Shown: positions 1 through 11,051, counted from the first letter of the stretch. The stretch is 64,000 nt of DNA from Buchnera aphidicola (Aphis glycines) (GCF_001280225.1 NZ_CP009253.1:186001-250000), one strand, 5' to 3'. Notes: a model not told the origin generated them from the sequence alone. Program-made: numbers and translations.

Positions 1-750
1 TATCATAACATGCCTAAAACTTCATTTTTATATGCTATTCCTTATATTTTTTATCAGAAATATCACATAAGACGTTATGGTGCTCATGGAATTAGTCATG
101 ATTATGTTGCTCATGAAACATCAGTTATATTAAAAAAAAGTTTTACTTCACTTAACATTATAACATGTCATTTAGGTAATGGCTGTTCTATTTCGGCAAT
201 TCGAAATGGAGTTTGTGTAGATACCTCTATGGGTTTGACGCCTTTAGAAGGTTTGGTGATGGGTACTCGAAGTGGTGATATAGATCCTTCTATTATTTTT
301 TTTATGTATCAAAAACTTGGTATAAGTATTGATAAAATTAATACAATACTAAATAAAGAATCTGGTTTATTAGGAATAAGTAAAAAAAGTAGTGATTTTC
401 GTTATCTTGAAAAAAATTATTCTACTGATAAGTCAGTAAAGCTTTCTATAGATATTTTTTGCCATCGATTATCTAAATATATTGCTTCTTATATTTGTTT
501 AATGGATAACCGTTTAGATGCAGTTGTCTTTACTGGTGGTATTGGAGAAAATGTATCATTAATTAGACAAATTACTTTATCAAAATTATATTTAATGGGT
601 TTAAAAATCGATATAAAAAAAAATTTTTTAATTAAAAATGGAAAAAGTGGTTTAATTAATACAAGTAATTCTATCCCTGTTTTAGTTATTCCTACAGATG
701 AAGAGTTATTAATAGCAAAAAAAACAATGAAAATAATTAGTTCAATATAA
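1..750 (+). CDS. ackA: Acetate kinase, 5' end outside window
   Basis: AckA makes acetyl phosphate from acetate and ATP (reversible) in the cytoplasm. The reading frame is open from base 1 and reads YHNMPKTSFLYAIP, which is internal to the family, so the gene starts upstream. About 250 C-terminal residues of a protein of roughly 400 are visible. Family signatures seen include RRYGAHGISHDYV, the nucleotide-binding HLGNGCSI and GTRSGDIDP, and FTGGIGEN near the end. It stops 39 bp before pta on the same strand, so the two are probably co-transcribed as in E. coli. The frame is intact in the visible part. An in-frame ATG at position 10 is internal and is not the start. Confidence 0.96.
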   Translation, partial: YHNMPKTSFLYAIPYIFYQKYHIRRYGAHGISHDYVAHETSVILKKSFTSLNIITCHLGNGCSISAIRNGVCVDTSMGLTPLEGLVMGTRSGDIDPSIIFFMYQKLGISIDKINTILNKESGLLGISKKSSDFRYLEKNYSTDKSVKLSIDIFCHRLSKYIASYICLMDNRLDAVVFTGGIGENVSLIRQITLSKLYLMGLKIDIKKNFLIKNGKSGLINTSNSIPVLVIPTDEELLIAKKTMKIISSI

Positions 751-789
751 TTATTGTAATTTTAACATCTCAAAATAATAAGAAATATT

Positions 790-2919
790 ATGCTACGTAT
801 TGTAATGTTAGTACCTTTAAGTGAACATATTAGTTTAACAACTATGACTTTAAGTGTAATTAATCTGATTAGAAAAAAAACAAAAAATAATTTTTTTAGA
901 TCTTTTTTTTACTTTTCTCTCACAGATCACTCGATAAATAAAACTAATTTTATTAAGAAGTATTTTTCAGACAACATAATTACATTAAAAAATATAGATT
1001 TTTCAAATCAATATTTGAACTCTAATCAATATCATATACTCGTTAATCAAGTTATTGATCAATGTTATAAAAAAAAAGATATTAATGGATTTATTTTAAT
1101 TCAAGGTATCAATAGAAAACAAAATCCTGACGCCGATAAGATAAATTATGAAGTTTCTCAAAATGTTAACGCTGAAGTAATATTTTTAGAGAATTTAAAA
1201 AATTGCTCTCTGGAATGTATTGATCAAAAAAAGAATAAAATAACGACATTTTTAAAATTTAATCAATATAGATACATTTTGGGTATGATTATTAACAATA
1301 TCAATTCTCCTTTTATAAAAAAACAATATAATTTTATAGAAAAGCTAAATATTATATATAATTCAAAAAAAAATAAAGTTTCTTGTGATATTAAAAATGA
1401 TACCTTTTTCAAAGATAATTTTTTTTCTGTATTAGTTTCTATTCCTTGGAATAACAACTTATTAAAACCATCTATAATAGACATTTGTAATTTTTTAGAT
1501 GCGAAAATTATTAGTGTAAAAAATAAAACAAATTCTATTGTAAAAAAAATAATAATATTTGATGAAAATTATGCCAAAATAAGAGTAAAAGATTATAAAA
1601 ATGCTTTATTTTTTATTGGTTTAAGTCGTTTAGAAAAATTTATTCAAGATGTATTGTTGAAATTAAAAATCAACAAAATTAGTGGTCTTATTTTAACAGG
1701 TGTATCTAAACTTACGAAAAATGTTTTATATTTAACAAATATTTTAAAAGATATTAATATTCCTATTTTTTTTGTTAGTACAAATACAATAATCACACTT
1801 TCTAAACTACAAAAATTTAATTTTAATATTAATTTTTATAATACAGCATATATCGATAAAATATTGCACTATACTTTTAGTTACCTAAAAAATATCAACT
1901 TAAATGTTTGTTCATATAATTTAGTCAACAGTTATAAAAAATATTCACCTAAAGAATTTTGTTATCATTTAAAAATGTTAGCTAAAAAAAATGTCAAAAG
2001 AATTATACTTCCTGAATCATACGAACCTCGAATATTAAAAGCCGCTTTAATCTCTAATAATTTAGGAATCGCAGAGTGTGTATTATTAGGGAAAGAAAAA
2101 AAAATTTTTAAAATAGCTAATGATAACGGAATTTATTTAAGTAAAAATATTCAAATAATAGATCCTGATATGATACGACAAAACTATGTTTCAAGATTAT
2201 TAGAGTTAAGAAAGAATAAAGGTATAACTGAATTTTCTGCAATAAATCAATTAAAAGATAATGTTGTTTTAGCTACATTATTATTAGAATGCGACAAAGT
2301 AGATGGATTAGTTTCAGGATCTATAAATACTACGGCTAACACTATACGTCCAGCGTTACAAATCATTAAAACTAATCCTATTTATTCTTTAGTCTCTTCG
2401 ATATTTTTTATGTTATTCCCTGAAGAAGTACGTATTTATGGTGATTGTGCAATTAATATAAACCCAACAGCAGAAGAATTAGCAGAAATTGCAATTCAAT
2501 CTGCTAATTCAGCTAAAAACTTTGGTATAGATCCACGTGTAGCAATGTTGTCCTATTCTAGTGGGTATTCTGGACATGGCGAACAAGTAGAAAAAGTTAG
2601 AAATGCAACTTCTATTGTTAAATTAAAACAACCTCATTTCATTATTGACGGACCTATTCAATATGATGCAGCTATTTCAAAAAAAGTCGCTCAATTAAAA
2701 ATTCCAAACTCATCGATTCTAGGATCTGCAAATGTTTTTATATTTCCAGATTTAAATTCTGGTAATATCACTTATAAAGCAGTACAGCGCTCCTCAGGAT
2801 TAATTTGTATTGGACCTATGTTGCAAGGATTAAGAAAACCAGTAAATGATTTATCAAGAGGTGCATTAATTGAAGATATTGTTTATACTATTGCTTTAAC
2901 GGCAATTCAATCATCATAA
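790..2919 (+). CDS. pta: Phosphate acetyltransferase
   Basis: Pta interconverts acetyl-CoA and acetyl phosphate; with AckA it links pyruvate dehydrogenase output to acetate and ATP. The protein has 709 residues, close to the 714 of E. coli, so it is the long form with an N-terminal P-loop-like/DRTGG half and a C-terminal catalytic half. The C-terminal third is best conserved (KRIILPESYEPRILKA, CDKVDGLVSGSINTTANT, PNLNSGN-like FPDLNSGNITYKAVQRSSG). The N-terminal half is rich in Lys and Asn and looks weakly constrained. It ends only 11 bp from the convergent yfaE stop with no obvious terminator hairpin between them. Confidence 0.96.
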   Translation: MLRIVMLVPLSEHISLTTMTLSVINLIRKKTKNNFFRSFFYFSLTDHSINKTNFIKKYFSDNIITLKNIDFSNQYLNSNQYHILVNQVIDQCYKKKDINGFILIQGINRKQNPDADKINYEVSQNVNAEVIFLENLKNCSLECIDQKKNKITTFLKFNQYRYILGMIINNINSPFIKKQYNFIEKLNIIYNSKKNKVSCDIKNDTFFKDNFFSVLVSIPWNNNLLKPSIIDICNFLDAKIISVKNKTNSIVKKIIIFDENYAKIRVKDYKNALFFIGLSRLEKFIQDVLLKLKINKISGLILTGVSKLTKNVLYLTNILKDINIPIFFVSTNTIITLSKLQKFNFNINFYNTAYIDKILHYTFSYLKNINLNVCSYNLVNSYKKYSPKEFCYHLKMLAKKNVKRIILPESYEPRILKAALISNNLGIAECVLLGKEKKIFKIANDNGIYLSKNIQIIDPDMIRQNYVSRLLELRKNKGITEFSAINQLKDNVVLATLLLECDKVDGLVSGSINTTANTIRPALQIIKTNPIYSLVSSIFFMLFPEEVRIYGDCAININPTAEELAEIAIQSANSAKNFGIDPRVAMLSYSSGYSGHGEQVEKVRNATSIVKLKQPHFIIDGPIQYDAAISKKVAQLKIPNSSILGSANVFIFPDLNSGNITYKAVQRSSGLICIGPMLQGLRKPVNDLSRGALIEDIVYTIALTAIQSS

Positions 2920-2930
2920 TTTTATTTTAA

Positions 2931-3191
2931 TTATATTTTAATTATAATATCTCCGTTCGGTTGACAACAACACGGAAAAATTTCATTTGTTTTAAATAAA
3001 GCAGCTATAGGCTGTTTTATAGAGTAAATAATTTTTCCTTTTATTATTTCTACACGACATGTTCCGCAATATCCAGATTTACATTGATATGCTATATTTA
3101 TATTATTTTGTTGTAGAATAGATAATAGAGAAGTATTTTTTTTATAAAAAATAATTTTTTTATTTAATATTTCAATAGTAGAATAATACAT
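2931..3191 (-). CDS. yfaE: [2Fe-2S] ferredoxin maintaining ribonucleotide reductase
   Basis: This small plant-type ferredoxin is thought to deliver electrons or iron for assembly and repair of the NrdB diiron-tyrosyl cofactor. The cluster-binding pattern is visible as CKSGYCGTC followed by a Cys-rich FPCCCQPNG near the C terminus. I choose the ATG at 3191, which begins MYYSTIEIL and gives 86 residues; E. coli YfaE has about 84. The frame is open further upstream to an ATG at 3239, but that would overlap nrdB by 47 bases and add a stretch with no family similarity. The start lies one base after the nrdB stop, so the two are translationally close in one operon. Confidence 0.9.
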   Translation of the reverse strand: MYYSTIEILNKKIIFYKKNTSLLSILQQNNINIAYQCKSGYCGTCRVEIIKGKIIYSIKQPIAALFKTNEIFPCCCQPNGDIIIKI

Positions 3192-3192
3192 T

Positions 3193-4323
3193 TTATAATT
3201 TAAATTTTTTAAATTCTTGATTAGATATTTGAGAATCAATTTGACCTACTAAATAAGAGCTAATTTCGGTTTCTTGAGGAGCATTTTGTATATAATCTGA
3301 GTTTAACCAGGAGTCAATCCAAGGAATAGGATTTGATTTTTTTGCAAATGGCATTTTTAAACCTATTGCATCCATTCGAATATTGGTAATATATTCTATA
3401 TACTGGCAAAGTATATCTTTGTTTAAACCCAACATTGAACCGTCTTGAAATAAATATTCTGCCCATTTTTTTTCTTGTTCTGAAGCTGATATAAAAATTT
3501 GAGTTGCCATATCTGTGCATTCTTTAGCAATATTTTTCATATTTTCGTTATTATTTTTGTTACGTAATAAGTATAAAATATGTTGAGTTCCTGTTAAATG
3601 TAATGCTTCATCTCTTGCAATCAATCTAATAATTTTTGCATTCCCCTCCATAATTTCTCTTTCTGCAAATGCAAATGAGCAAGCGAAACTCACATAAAAT
3701 CTAATAGCTTCTAAAACATTGACACTAATTAAACAAAGGTATAATTTTTTTTTTAATATATCTAAATTAATACAAATTTTTTTTTCGTTTACAGTATGAT
3801 TTCCTTCTCCTAATAAATGCCAATAACTTGTCATATTAATAAGATCGTCATAATAAGTAGAAATATCTTTTGCTCTTGCATTAATGTTTTTATTGGTTAT
3901 GATATCATCAAAAATAATTGATGGATTATTTATTATATTTCTAATTATATGAGTGTAAGAGCGAGAATGAATTGTTTCTGAAAACGACCATGTTTCAATC
4001 CATGTTTCTAATTCAGGAATAGATATAATAGGTAAAAAAGCAATATTCGGACTTCTCCCTTGGATTGAATCAAGTAATGTTTGATATTTTAAATTGCTAA
4101 TAAAAATATGTTTTTCATGTGAAAGAAGATTTTGAAAATCTATTCGATCTTGTGATAAATCTATTTCTTCTGGTCTCCAAAAAAATGAAAGTTGTTTTTC
4201 AATTAACTTTTCAAAAACATTATATTTTTGTTGATCATATCGAGCTATATTAACAGGTTGTCCAAAAAACATAGGTTCTATTAATTGATTGTTTTTTTGT
4301 TTTGAGAATGTTGTATAAGACAC
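3193..4323 (-). CDS. nrdB: Ribonucleoside-diphosphate reductase 1, beta subunit
   Basis: NrdB carries the diiron centre and stable tyrosyl radical that drive dNTP synthesis by class Ia ribonucleotide reductase. It has 376 residues, the same as E. coli. The radical tyrosine is Tyr123 in the motif [11 protein letters not shown], and the iron-ligand motif [13 protein letters not shown] is present. The C-terminal tail that docks on NrdA is retained. It sits between nrdA (42 bp upstream) and yfaE (1 bp downstream) on the same strand, a complete nrdA-nrdB-yfaE operon. Confidence 0.97.
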   Translation of the reverse strand: MSYTTFSKQKNNQLIEPMFFGQPVNIARYDQQKYNVFEKLIEKQLSFFWRPEEIDLSQDRIDFQNLLSHEKHIFISNLKYQTLLDSIQGRSPNIAFLPIISIPELETWIETWSFSETIHSRSYTHIIRNIINNPSIIFDDIITNKNINARAKDISTYYDDLINMTSYWHLLGEGNHTVNEKKICINLDILKKKLYLCLISVNVLEAIRFYVSFACSFAFAEREIMEGNAKIIRLIARDEALHLTGTQHILYLLRNKNNNENMKNIAKECTDMATQIFISASEQEKKWAEYLFQDGSMLGLNKDILCQYIEYITNIRMDAIGLKMPFAKKSNPIPWIDSWLNSDYIQNAPQETEISSYLVGQIDSQISNQEFKKFKL

Positions 4324-4365
4324 TTTTTTACGCCTAAAATAAGTTTGTATAATTTATATAATTAA

Positions 4366-6654
4366 TTATATAATACAAGAACCGCTTGAACAATCGTCTT
4401 CTTTATTTTTCATAGGTTGATATAATTTATAATTATCCTCAGCTCCATCTCTGGTATTTTGATAATATAAAGTTTTAATTCCTAATTTGTATGCTATAAG
4501 CAAGTCATATAATAGTTGTTTCATAGGTATTTTTTCATTTATAAAACGTTTTGGATCGTAATTAGTATTAACAGAAATAGATTGATCAACAAATTTTTGC
4601 ATAATAGCTGCTAATTCTAAATAACCAGTATTGTTTGGTATGTCCCAGAGTAATTCGTATTGACATTTTAATTTTTTATATTCTGGCACTACTTGCTTTA
4701 ACATTCCGTCTTTCGAGACCTTTATACTTACAAATCCTCTTGGAGGCTCAATACCATTGGTAGCATTAGAGATTTGAGAAGATGTTTCCGAGGGCATTAA
4801 AGCGGATAAAGTAGAATTTCTTAAACCATACTTTTTAATTTTTTTTCGTAGTAAATCCCAGTTTAAATGTAATGGTTCATTACATATGATATCTATATCT
4901 TTTTTATATGTGTCTATTGGTAACTTTCCTAAGTAATAATTGGTTTGATGAAATAATATGCACGGTCCTTTTTCTTTAGCTAGCTCACAAGAAGCTTGTA
5001 ATAAGTAATATTGTATTGCTTCAAAAGTTTTATGTGTTAAATTTTTTGCGCTACCATCGGAATAACGCACTTTATTTTTAGCTAAATAATATGCAAAATT
5101 AATTACACCGATACCTAAAGAACGTCGTGAAAGAGAAGAATTTTGTGCTGATATTATTGGATAATTTTGATATTCTAATATTTCATCTAATGCTCGTACA
5201 GATAAAACAGATAGCTCTTCCAGTTCTTTTAAATCTTTAATTGAGCCTAGATTTAAAGCTGATAATGTACACAGCGCTATTTCTCCATGTTTATCATGAA
5301 TATCATTTAATGGTTTTGTAGGAAGTGTAATTTCTAGGCATAAATTCGACTGTTTTATTGGAGCTAATTTAGGATTAAATGAACTATGTGAATTACAGTG
5401 ATCTACATTTTGTATATAAATACGCCCAGTAGACGTTCTCTCTTGCATAATTAAAGAAAATAAATCAATCGCTTTAATGTTTTTTTTTCTTATAGTTTGA
5501 TTTTGTTCATATTGAATATATATTGCTTGAAATTTTTTTTGATCAGAAAAAAAAGTTTCATATAATTCTGGTACATCAGAAGGGCTAAATAATGTAATAT
5601 TTTGCCCTAACAACATTCTTTGATACATGAATTTATTAATTTGTACAGCGTAATCGAGATGACGAACTCTATTTTCTTCAATACCTCGATTGTTTTTTAA
5701 AACTAATAAATTTTCAATTTCAAGATGCCATATTGGGTAAAATACTGTTGCTGCACCGCCTCTAACACCTCCTTGTGAACAAGATTTTACAGCACTTTGA
5801 AAATATTTATAAAAAGGAATACATCCTGTATGAAATGCTTCTCCATTTCTAATAGGACTTCCCAATGCTCTAATTTGACCAGCATTAATTCCAATACCTG
5901 CTCTTTGTGAAACATATTTTACAATACAACTTGTTGTTGCATTAATAGAATTTAAATTATCTGCACATTCAATTAACACACAAGAACTAAATTGGCGAGT
6001 AGGTGTTCTTACACCTGACATTATCGGTGTAGGTAATGAAATTTTAAAAGTAGAAATAGCATTATAAAAACGTTGAATATAGTTCATTCGAATATTTTTA
6101 GGATATTTAGAAAACAAACATGCAGATATTAAAATATATAAAAATTGTGCACTTTCATAAATTTTTCCAGTAATACGATTTTGTAATAAGTATTTTCCTT
6201 CTAATTGTTTGACAGCAGCGTAAGAAAAATTCATATCACGACGATGATCAATAAAAGAATTCATTGTTTCGTATTCTGCGCAAGAATAATCTATTAATAA
6301 TTTTTTATCGTATTTCCCTAAATTTACTAATTTTGTCACATGATTATATAGCATTGGCGGTTCAAATTGACCATAAGCTTTTTTTCTAAGATGAAAAATA
6401 GCAAGTCTTGCAGCCATATATTGATAGTCAGGTGTTTCTTGAGATATTAAATCTGCTGCTGCTTTAATGATGGTTTCATGTATATTAACAGTTGTTATAT
6501 TATTATAAAATTGGATACGTGAGCATAACTCCACTTGAGAAACAGATATATCTTCTAATCCCTTAGCAGCCCAATTTAAAACTTTATGAATTTTATCTAA
6601 ATTTATTTTTTCTTTTTTTCCATTGCGTTTAGTCACAAATAGACTATTTTTCAT
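4366..6654 (-). CDS. nrdA: Ribonucleoside-diphosphate reductase 1, alpha subunit
   Basis: NrdA is the catalytic and allosteric subunit that reduces ribonucleoside diphosphates. It has 762 residues (E. coli 761). The N-terminal ATP-cone is visible (KRNGKKEKINLDKIHKVL), followed by active-site segments with the redox cysteines (FSSCVLIE and ALCTLSALNLG) and the catalytic NLCLEITLP motif. The C-terminal tail ends CSSGSCII, preserving the CxxxxC pair that passes electrons from thioredoxin or glutaredoxin. First gene of the nrdA-nrdB-yfaE operon; about 120 bp separate it from the upstream gyrA stop. Confidence 0.97.
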   Translation of the reverse strand: MKNSLFVTKRNGKKEKINLDKIHKVLNWAAKGLEDISVSQVELCSRIQFYNNITTVNIHETIIKAAADLISQETPDYQYMAARLAIFHLRKKAYGQFEPPMLYNHVTKLVNLGKYDKKLLIDYSCAEYETMNSFIDHRRDMNFSYAAVKQLEGKYLLQNRITGKIYESAQFLYILISACLFSKYPKNIRMNYIQRFYNAISTFKISLPTPIMSGVRTPTRQFSSCVLIECADNLNSINATTSCIVKYVSQRAGIGINAGQIRALGSPIRNGEAFHTGCIPFYKYFQSAVKSCSQGGVRGGAATVFYPIWHLEIENLLVLKNNRGIEENRVRHLDYAVQINKFMYQRMLLGQNITLFSPSDVPELYETFFSDQKKFQAIYIQYEQNQTIRKKNIKAIDLFSLIMQERTSTGRIYIQNVDHCNSHSSFNPKLAPIKQSNLCLEITLPTKPLNDIHDKHGEIALCTLSALNLGSIKDLKELEELSVLSVRALDEILEYQNYPIISAQNSSLSRRSLGIGVINFAYYLAKNKVRYSDGSAKNLTHKTFEAIQYYLLQASCELAKEKGPCILFHQTNYYLGKLPIDTYKKDIDIICNEPLHLNWDLLRKKIKKYGLRNSTLSALMPSETSSQISNATNGIEPPRGFVSIKVSKDGMLKQVVPEYKKLKCQYELLWDIPNNTGYLELAAIMQKFVDQSISVNTNYDPKRFINEKIPMKQLLYDLLIAYKLGIKTLYYQNTRDGAEDNYKLYQPMKNKEDDCSSGSCII

Positions 6655-6776
6655 ATTTACTTAACCTGTTCTTACAAATATAATTTTATATAAAAAGCTT
6701 TAAATTTTAACATAAAATATTACTTTTTTATAATTTTAATTATCAATATATTATATTGTACAAGTTATTATATAAA

Positions 6777-9287
6777 TTATATAATAGGTTCTACAATTCT
6801 TTGCAAAGCAACAACTTTTTCATTTTTTGATGTTCGTATTAAAATGACACCTTGTGTATTTCTTTTTAAAACTCCTATTTCTGAAACTCTAATTCTTACT
6901 AATGTTCCTGCATCAGTAATCATCATAATTTGATCGGTTTCCACTACTTGTATCGCTCCAATAATTTTTCCTTTTTTTTTCGTTATTTTTATTGAAATAA
7001 CACCTTGTGTTGCGCGTGATTTAATTGGAAAATCAGAAATTTTTGTACGTTTTCCATACCCATTATTAGTTGCTATTAAAATACTTTCTTTTTCACTGGG
7101 AATAATTAATGAAACTACTTTATCGCTTTTTAAAATTTTTATCCCCCTTACTCCGGAAGCTGTTCTTCCCATGGTTCTTACACTATTTTCTGAAAATTGA
7201 ACTACTTTTCCATTTTGGGTAAATAACATAACATTATTCTTACCGTTAGTGAGTGCAACTCCAATTAATTCATCATTAGCTCTTAAATTAATAGCTATAA
7301 TTCCAGCGGATCTAGGTTTTTGAAAATTTTTTAAAGCACTTTTTTTGACTACGCCTTGAGCTGTAGCCATGAAAATATTGAGGTTATCTTTATATTCATG
7401 AACAGGTAAAATAGCTGTAATTCTTTCTTTTTTAGTTAGTGGTAACAAATTGACTATAGGTCTACCTTTTGCATGTCTGCTAGATTCTGGTAAATGATAT
7501 ACTTTCATCCAATATAAAATACCTCTACTAGAAAAGCATAAGATAGTATCATGTGTATTTGCAATAACTAAGCTTTGTATAAAATCTTCTTCTTTAGTTT
7601 TGGCGGCTAATTTTCCTTTTCCCCCTCTTTTTTGTGCATTATAATCAGAAATAGGTTGATATTTAACATATCCTGAGTGAGATAATGTAACTACTACATC
7701 TTCCTGATTAATTAAATCTTCAATATTAATGTCAGTATGACGTTCAATGATTTCTGTTTTTCTTTTATCATAAAAATTATGTTGTATTAATAACAATTCC
7801 GATTTAATCACTGAAAGCATACGATTTGGGTTGTTTAATATTTCTTCGAGTTCTATAGTTTTTTTTATTAAGTTATTATATTCTAAAATAATTTTATCTT
7901 TTTCTAAATTAGTTAATCTTTGTAATTTTAAATCTAAGATTGATTGTACTTGTTTTTCACTAAAATAGTAATAATGCTTTGTTTGGTTTTTTTCTTGTAT
8001 TGGTATAGTTTTTTGGTTGTTATTTTCTATACTTTTATTTATCCATTTTTTTTCTATAATAAGTTTTTTAGCTTCTATTGAATTCTTAGAATTTTTTATT
8101 AAGTTGATAATTAGATGAATATTCGTTAAAGCAACATTTAATCCTTCAAGAATATGAATGCGTTTTAGTGTTTTTTTTAATTCAAAAATACTACGACGTG
8201 TCACAATTTCTTTTCTATGTAATATGAAATGTTTAATTATTTCTTTTAAAGATAAAGTTTTTGGTTGTCCTCGATACAATGCAACCATGTTTATTCCAAA
8301 GGATATTTGCAATTGAGTAAGAGCATATAATTGATTCAAAATTATTTCTGATAAAGTTTCTTTTTTAATTTCAATTACAATTCGCATTCCATCCTTATCA
8401 GATTCATCACGTAAAGCAGTGATACCATCAATTTTTTTATCTTTTACTAGTTCTGCTATTTTTTCTATTAAACGTGATTTATTAACTTGATAAGGAATTT
8501 CATAGAAAATAATGCTTTCTTTGTTATTTTTTGTGTTTCTTTCAATTTTATTACGTGCCCGAATATAAATTTTTCCTTTTCCAGTACGATATGCTTCTTC
8601 AATTCCTTTTTTTCCATTAATAATTCCGGCAGTTGGAAAATCTGGGCCCGGAATATGTTTTATTAATTCTTTTAAAGTAATATCTTTATTTTCTATATAT
8701 GCTAAACATCCATTAATTACTTCATATAAATTATGAGGAGGAATATTTGTTGCCATGCCTACAGCTATTCCGGATGATCCATTGATTAAAAGATTCGGTA
8801 TTTTAGATGGTAATATTTCAGGTATATATTCAGTGCCATCGTAATTAGGTATAAATTCAACAGTATTTTTTTCAAGATCTGATAATAACTCATGAGCAAT
8901 TTTAGACATACGAATTTCTGTATATCGCATTGCTGCTGCTGCATCTCCGTCTACTGATCCAAAATTTCCTTGACCATCTATTAACATATACCTTAATGAA
9001 AAATTTTGAGCCATTCGAACTATTGAATCATAAACCGCCGAGTCTCCATGCGGATGGTATTTTCCAATTACATCACCTACGATTCTAGCAGATTTTTTGT
9101 ATGATTTGTTCCAGTCATTATTTAATATATACATTGCAAAAAGTATTCTTCGATGTACTGGTTTTAAACCATCTCGAACATCAGGTAAAGCTCTTCCGAC
9201 TATAACAGACATTGCATAATCTAAATAAGAGCTTTTTAATTCTTCTTCAATATTAACTTGTATGATTTCTCGTGCAAGTTCTTTCAT
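6777..9287 (-). CDS. gyrA: DNA gyrase subunit A
   Basis: GyrA is the DNA-breaking and rejoining subunit of gyrase, which introduces negative supercoils. The catalytic tyrosine is Tyr122 in [10 protein letters not shown]. The quinolone-interacting Ser83 and Asp87 of GDSAVYDSI are the ancestral susceptible-type residues. The C-terminal beta-pinwheel contains the GyrA-box variant QKRGGKG needed for DNA wrapping. At 836 residues it lacks most of the acidic C-terminal tail of the 875-residue E. coli protein, a typical shortening in reduced genomes. The 253 bp upstream to the divergent DUF2076 gene is A+T-rich and must hold both promoters. Confidence 0.97.
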   Translation of the reverse strand: MKELAREIIQVNIEEELKSSYLDYAMSVIVGRALPDVRDGLKPVHRRILFAMYILNNDWNKSYKKSARIVGDVIGKYHPHGDSAVYDSIVRMAQNFSLRYMLIDGQGNFGSVDGDAAAAMRYTEIRMSKIAHELLSDLEKNTVEFIPNYDGTEYIPEILPSKIPNLLINGSSGIAVGMATNIPPHNLYEVINGCLAYIENKDITLKELIKHIPGPDFPTAGIINGKKGIEEAYRTGKGKIYIRARNKIERNTKNNKESIIFYEIPYQVNKSRLIEKIAELVKDKKIDGITALRDESDKDGMRIVIEIKKETLSEIILNQLYALTQLQISFGINMVALYRGQPKTLSLKEIIKHFILHRKEIVTRRSIFELKKTLKRIHILEGLNVALTNIHLIINLIKNSKNSIEAKKLIIEKKWINKSIENNNQKTIPIQEKNQTKHYYYFSEKQVQSILDLKLQRLTNLEKDKIILEYNNLIKKTIELEEILNNPNRMLSVIKSELLLIQHNFYDKRKTEIIERHTDINIEDLINQEDVVVTLSHSGYVKYQPISDYNAQKRGGKGKLAAKTKEEDFIQSLVIANTHDTILCFSSRGILYWMKVYHLPESSRHAKGRPIVNLLPLTKKERITAILPVHEYKDNLNIFMATAQGVVKKSALKNFQKPRSAGIIAINLRANDELIGVALTNGKNNVMLFTQNGKVVQFSENSVRTMGRTASGVRGIKILKSDKVVSLIIPSEKESILIATNNGYGKRTKISDFPIKSRATQGVISIKITKKKGKIIGAIQVVETDQIMMITDAGTLVRIRVSEIGVLKRNTQGVILIRTSKNEKVVALQRIVEPII

Positions 9288-9540
9288 AGTAACTATTTTC
9301 TCTTTTAAATTTAATGAAATTAAGTAAAAATTATAACATAATTAAAATATTAGATGCATTGAAAGAAATAAATTCTAAATTTAAAATATTTTTATTTAAT
9401 TATAGATATGTTAAAAATATTTTTATATTGTTTATTTCAGATGAAAGTATTAAAATAATATCTTATTAAAATTATTTTATTGATATTTATCAATATTAAA
9501 AATAATGTTTTTTAAGTATAATTAAATATGAGATGTTTTT

Positions 9541-10275
9541 ATGAAAGATGCAGAAAAAAAATTAATAGAAAATTTATTTTGTCGTTTAAAAAAAACTGAA
9601 TTGAATTCTTTTGAAAGAGATACGGAAGCAAATAGTTTAATTCAAGATTTAGTAAAACAGCAACCATATTCTTCTTATTACATGACGCAAACAATTTTAA
9701 TTCAAGAAACGGCAATAAAAAAATTAAGCTTAAAAGTTGAAGAATTAAATAAAAAAATATCAAATTTAAACTCAAATACAACAAGCAAAAAATCAAGTTT
9801 TTTATCTAGTTTATTTAAAAAAGAACCAATTCCTTCAGACGTATCTAATAATGTTTGGAAAAGTAATCAAAATATTTCAGGATCCTATAATCCTTTACCA
9901 GTACCTCCTTCAAACGCAAGCAATAGTATAAGTCATAGTAGTAGTGGTTTTCTCAAAAATGCTTTACAAACAGCAACTGGTGTAGCAGGAGGAATGATTT
10001 TAGGTAATATGTTAATGAATATTTTTAACCATAGCAAACCTGAAGAAGAGGTATTCGATACCATTAATGAATATCCTATATCTAATATAGAAGAATATGG
10101 ATTTCATGGCGATAATGAATATAATTTAGCTGATTATAATAGCGATCAAAATCATATTGACATTTCTGAAAATGAATCTCATTTTAACGATGAGTATATT
10201 AATGAAACAAGTAATTTAGAAGAAAATAATAACGTAAATGATATAAGCGATATTAATGATGATAGTTTTATTTAA
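9541..10275 (+). CDS. DUF2076-type protein of unknown function
   Basis: The N-terminal 75 residues (AEKKLIENLFCRLKKTE, then DTEANSLIQDLVKQQPYSSYYMTQT) resemble the conserved domain of DUF2076 proteins, which have no firmly known function. That region ends in a predicted coiled coil (KKLSLKVEELNKKISNLN). It is followed by a Ser/Asn/Pro-rich linker, a Gly/Ala/Met-rich hydrophobic stretch near residues 140-164 (TGVAGGMILGNMLMNIF) that could associate with membrane, and a strongly acidic, Asn-rich tail of about 75 residues. No signal peptide is evident. It stands alone, divergent from gyrA and convergent with ahpC. The family assignment is from memory of the motif. Confidence 0.7.
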   Translation: MKDAEKKLIENLFCRLKKTELNSFERDTEANSLIQDLVKQQPYSSYYMTQTILIQETAIKKLSLKVEELNKKISNLNSNTTSKKSSFLSSLFKKEPIPSDVSNNVWKSNQNISGSYNPLPVPPSNASNSISHSSSGFLKNALQTATGVAGGMILGNMLMNIFNHSKPEEEVFDTINEYPISNIEEYGFHGDNEYNLADYNSDQNHIDISENESHFNDEYINETSNLEENNNVNDISDINDDSFI

Positions 10276-10324
10276 TTATTAAAATATTTTACATAGCAAT
10301 TATTTGATATTAAATTATTTAAAT

Positions 10325-10350
10325 AAAGCCAGCATATTTTTGCTGACTTT
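10325..10350 (-). terminator. Terminator hairpin between the DUF2076 gene and ahpC
   Basis: Two 10-base arms (10325-10334 and 10341-10350) surround a 6-base A/T loop. One pair is A-C when read as plus-strand RNA but U-G when read as minus-strand RNA, so the stem is complete only in the ahpC transcript. It lies just after the ahpC stop and 50 bp after the convergent gene, so it may serve both. Confidence 0.7.
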
Positions 10351-10367
10351 AAAATAAAAAATATTTT

Positions 10368-10964
10368 TTAAGAAAAATGTTTATTTAAATATGAAGAAAC
10401 TCCTTGTAGAGAAGCAGTAATTCCATCTTTTCCTGGTTCCCAATTTGCAGGGCATACTTCTCCATATTTATTATGAAATTCTATAGCATCTACCATTCGT
10501 ATTATTTCATTTATATTACGTCCAAATGGAAGATCATTAACAACTTGATGACGTATTATCCAGTTTTCATCAATTAAAAATGAAGCTCTTAATGCTATAT
10601 TAAATGTTGGATGTTCAATCCCATAAGATTGTTGAATTTCATGCTTGATATCAGATATCATTGGAAATTTAATTTTTCCAATTCCTCCATTTTTAGGAGC
10701 GGTGTTTTGCCATGCTTGATGAACAAAAACACTATCAATAGATACACCTACAACTTTTACGTTTCGTTTATGAAATTGTTCATAAGATTTATTAAATTCC
10801 ATAATCTCAGAGGGACATACAAAAGTAAAATCCATAGGCCAAAAAAACAATATTACTCGTTGACCATTAGAATATTTTTGAAAATCAAAAGTATTTGTAA
10901 TTTGACCATTACTTAAAATTGCTGGAGCTATAAAATTTGGTGCTTTTTTTGTGACTAAAACCAT
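10368..10964 (-). CDS. ahpC: 2-Cys peroxiredoxin (AhpC/TSA family)
   Basis: This thiol peroxidase reduces hydrogen peroxide and organic peroxides in the cytoplasm. The peroxidatic cysteine is Cys50 in DFTFVCPSE and the resolving cysteine is Cys171 in EVCPANW, which makes it a typical 2-Cys enzyme. Its length of 198 residues fits the Prx1/TSA subgroup, including a C-terminal tail ending SYLNKHFS. In Buchnera it has been annotated as tsa or ahpC. The start is preceded by an A/G-rich Shine-Dalgarno (AAAAGGAGAAAA on the coding strand). It is monocistronic. Confidence 0.93.
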   Translation of the reverse strand: MVLVTKKAPNFIAPAILSNGQITNTFDFQKYSNGQRVILFFWPMDFTFVCPSEIMEFNKSYEQFHKRNVKVVGVSIDSVFVHQAWQNTAPKNGGIGKIKFPMISDIKHEIQQSYGIEHPTFNIALRASFLIDENWIIRHQVVNDLPFGRNINEIIRMVDAIEFHNKYGEVCPANWEPGKDGITASLQGVSSYLNKHFS

Positions 10965-11051
10965 CTTTTTTCTCCTTTTATTTTCAAATATAATTAAATG
11001 TATATTTTTTTAAACAATATTTTATTTAATCAATCGATAAAAGAGTTGCTT

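Noticed and set aside
3192-3239. Longer yfaE starting at 3239, overlapping nrdB by 47 bases
   Set aside because: The added residues have no ferredoxin similarity and the ATG at 3191 gives the usual length.
10611-10916. 101-codon open frame antisense to ahpC
   Set aside because: It lies wholly inside a conserved peroxiredoxin gene and its composition follows from the opposite strand.
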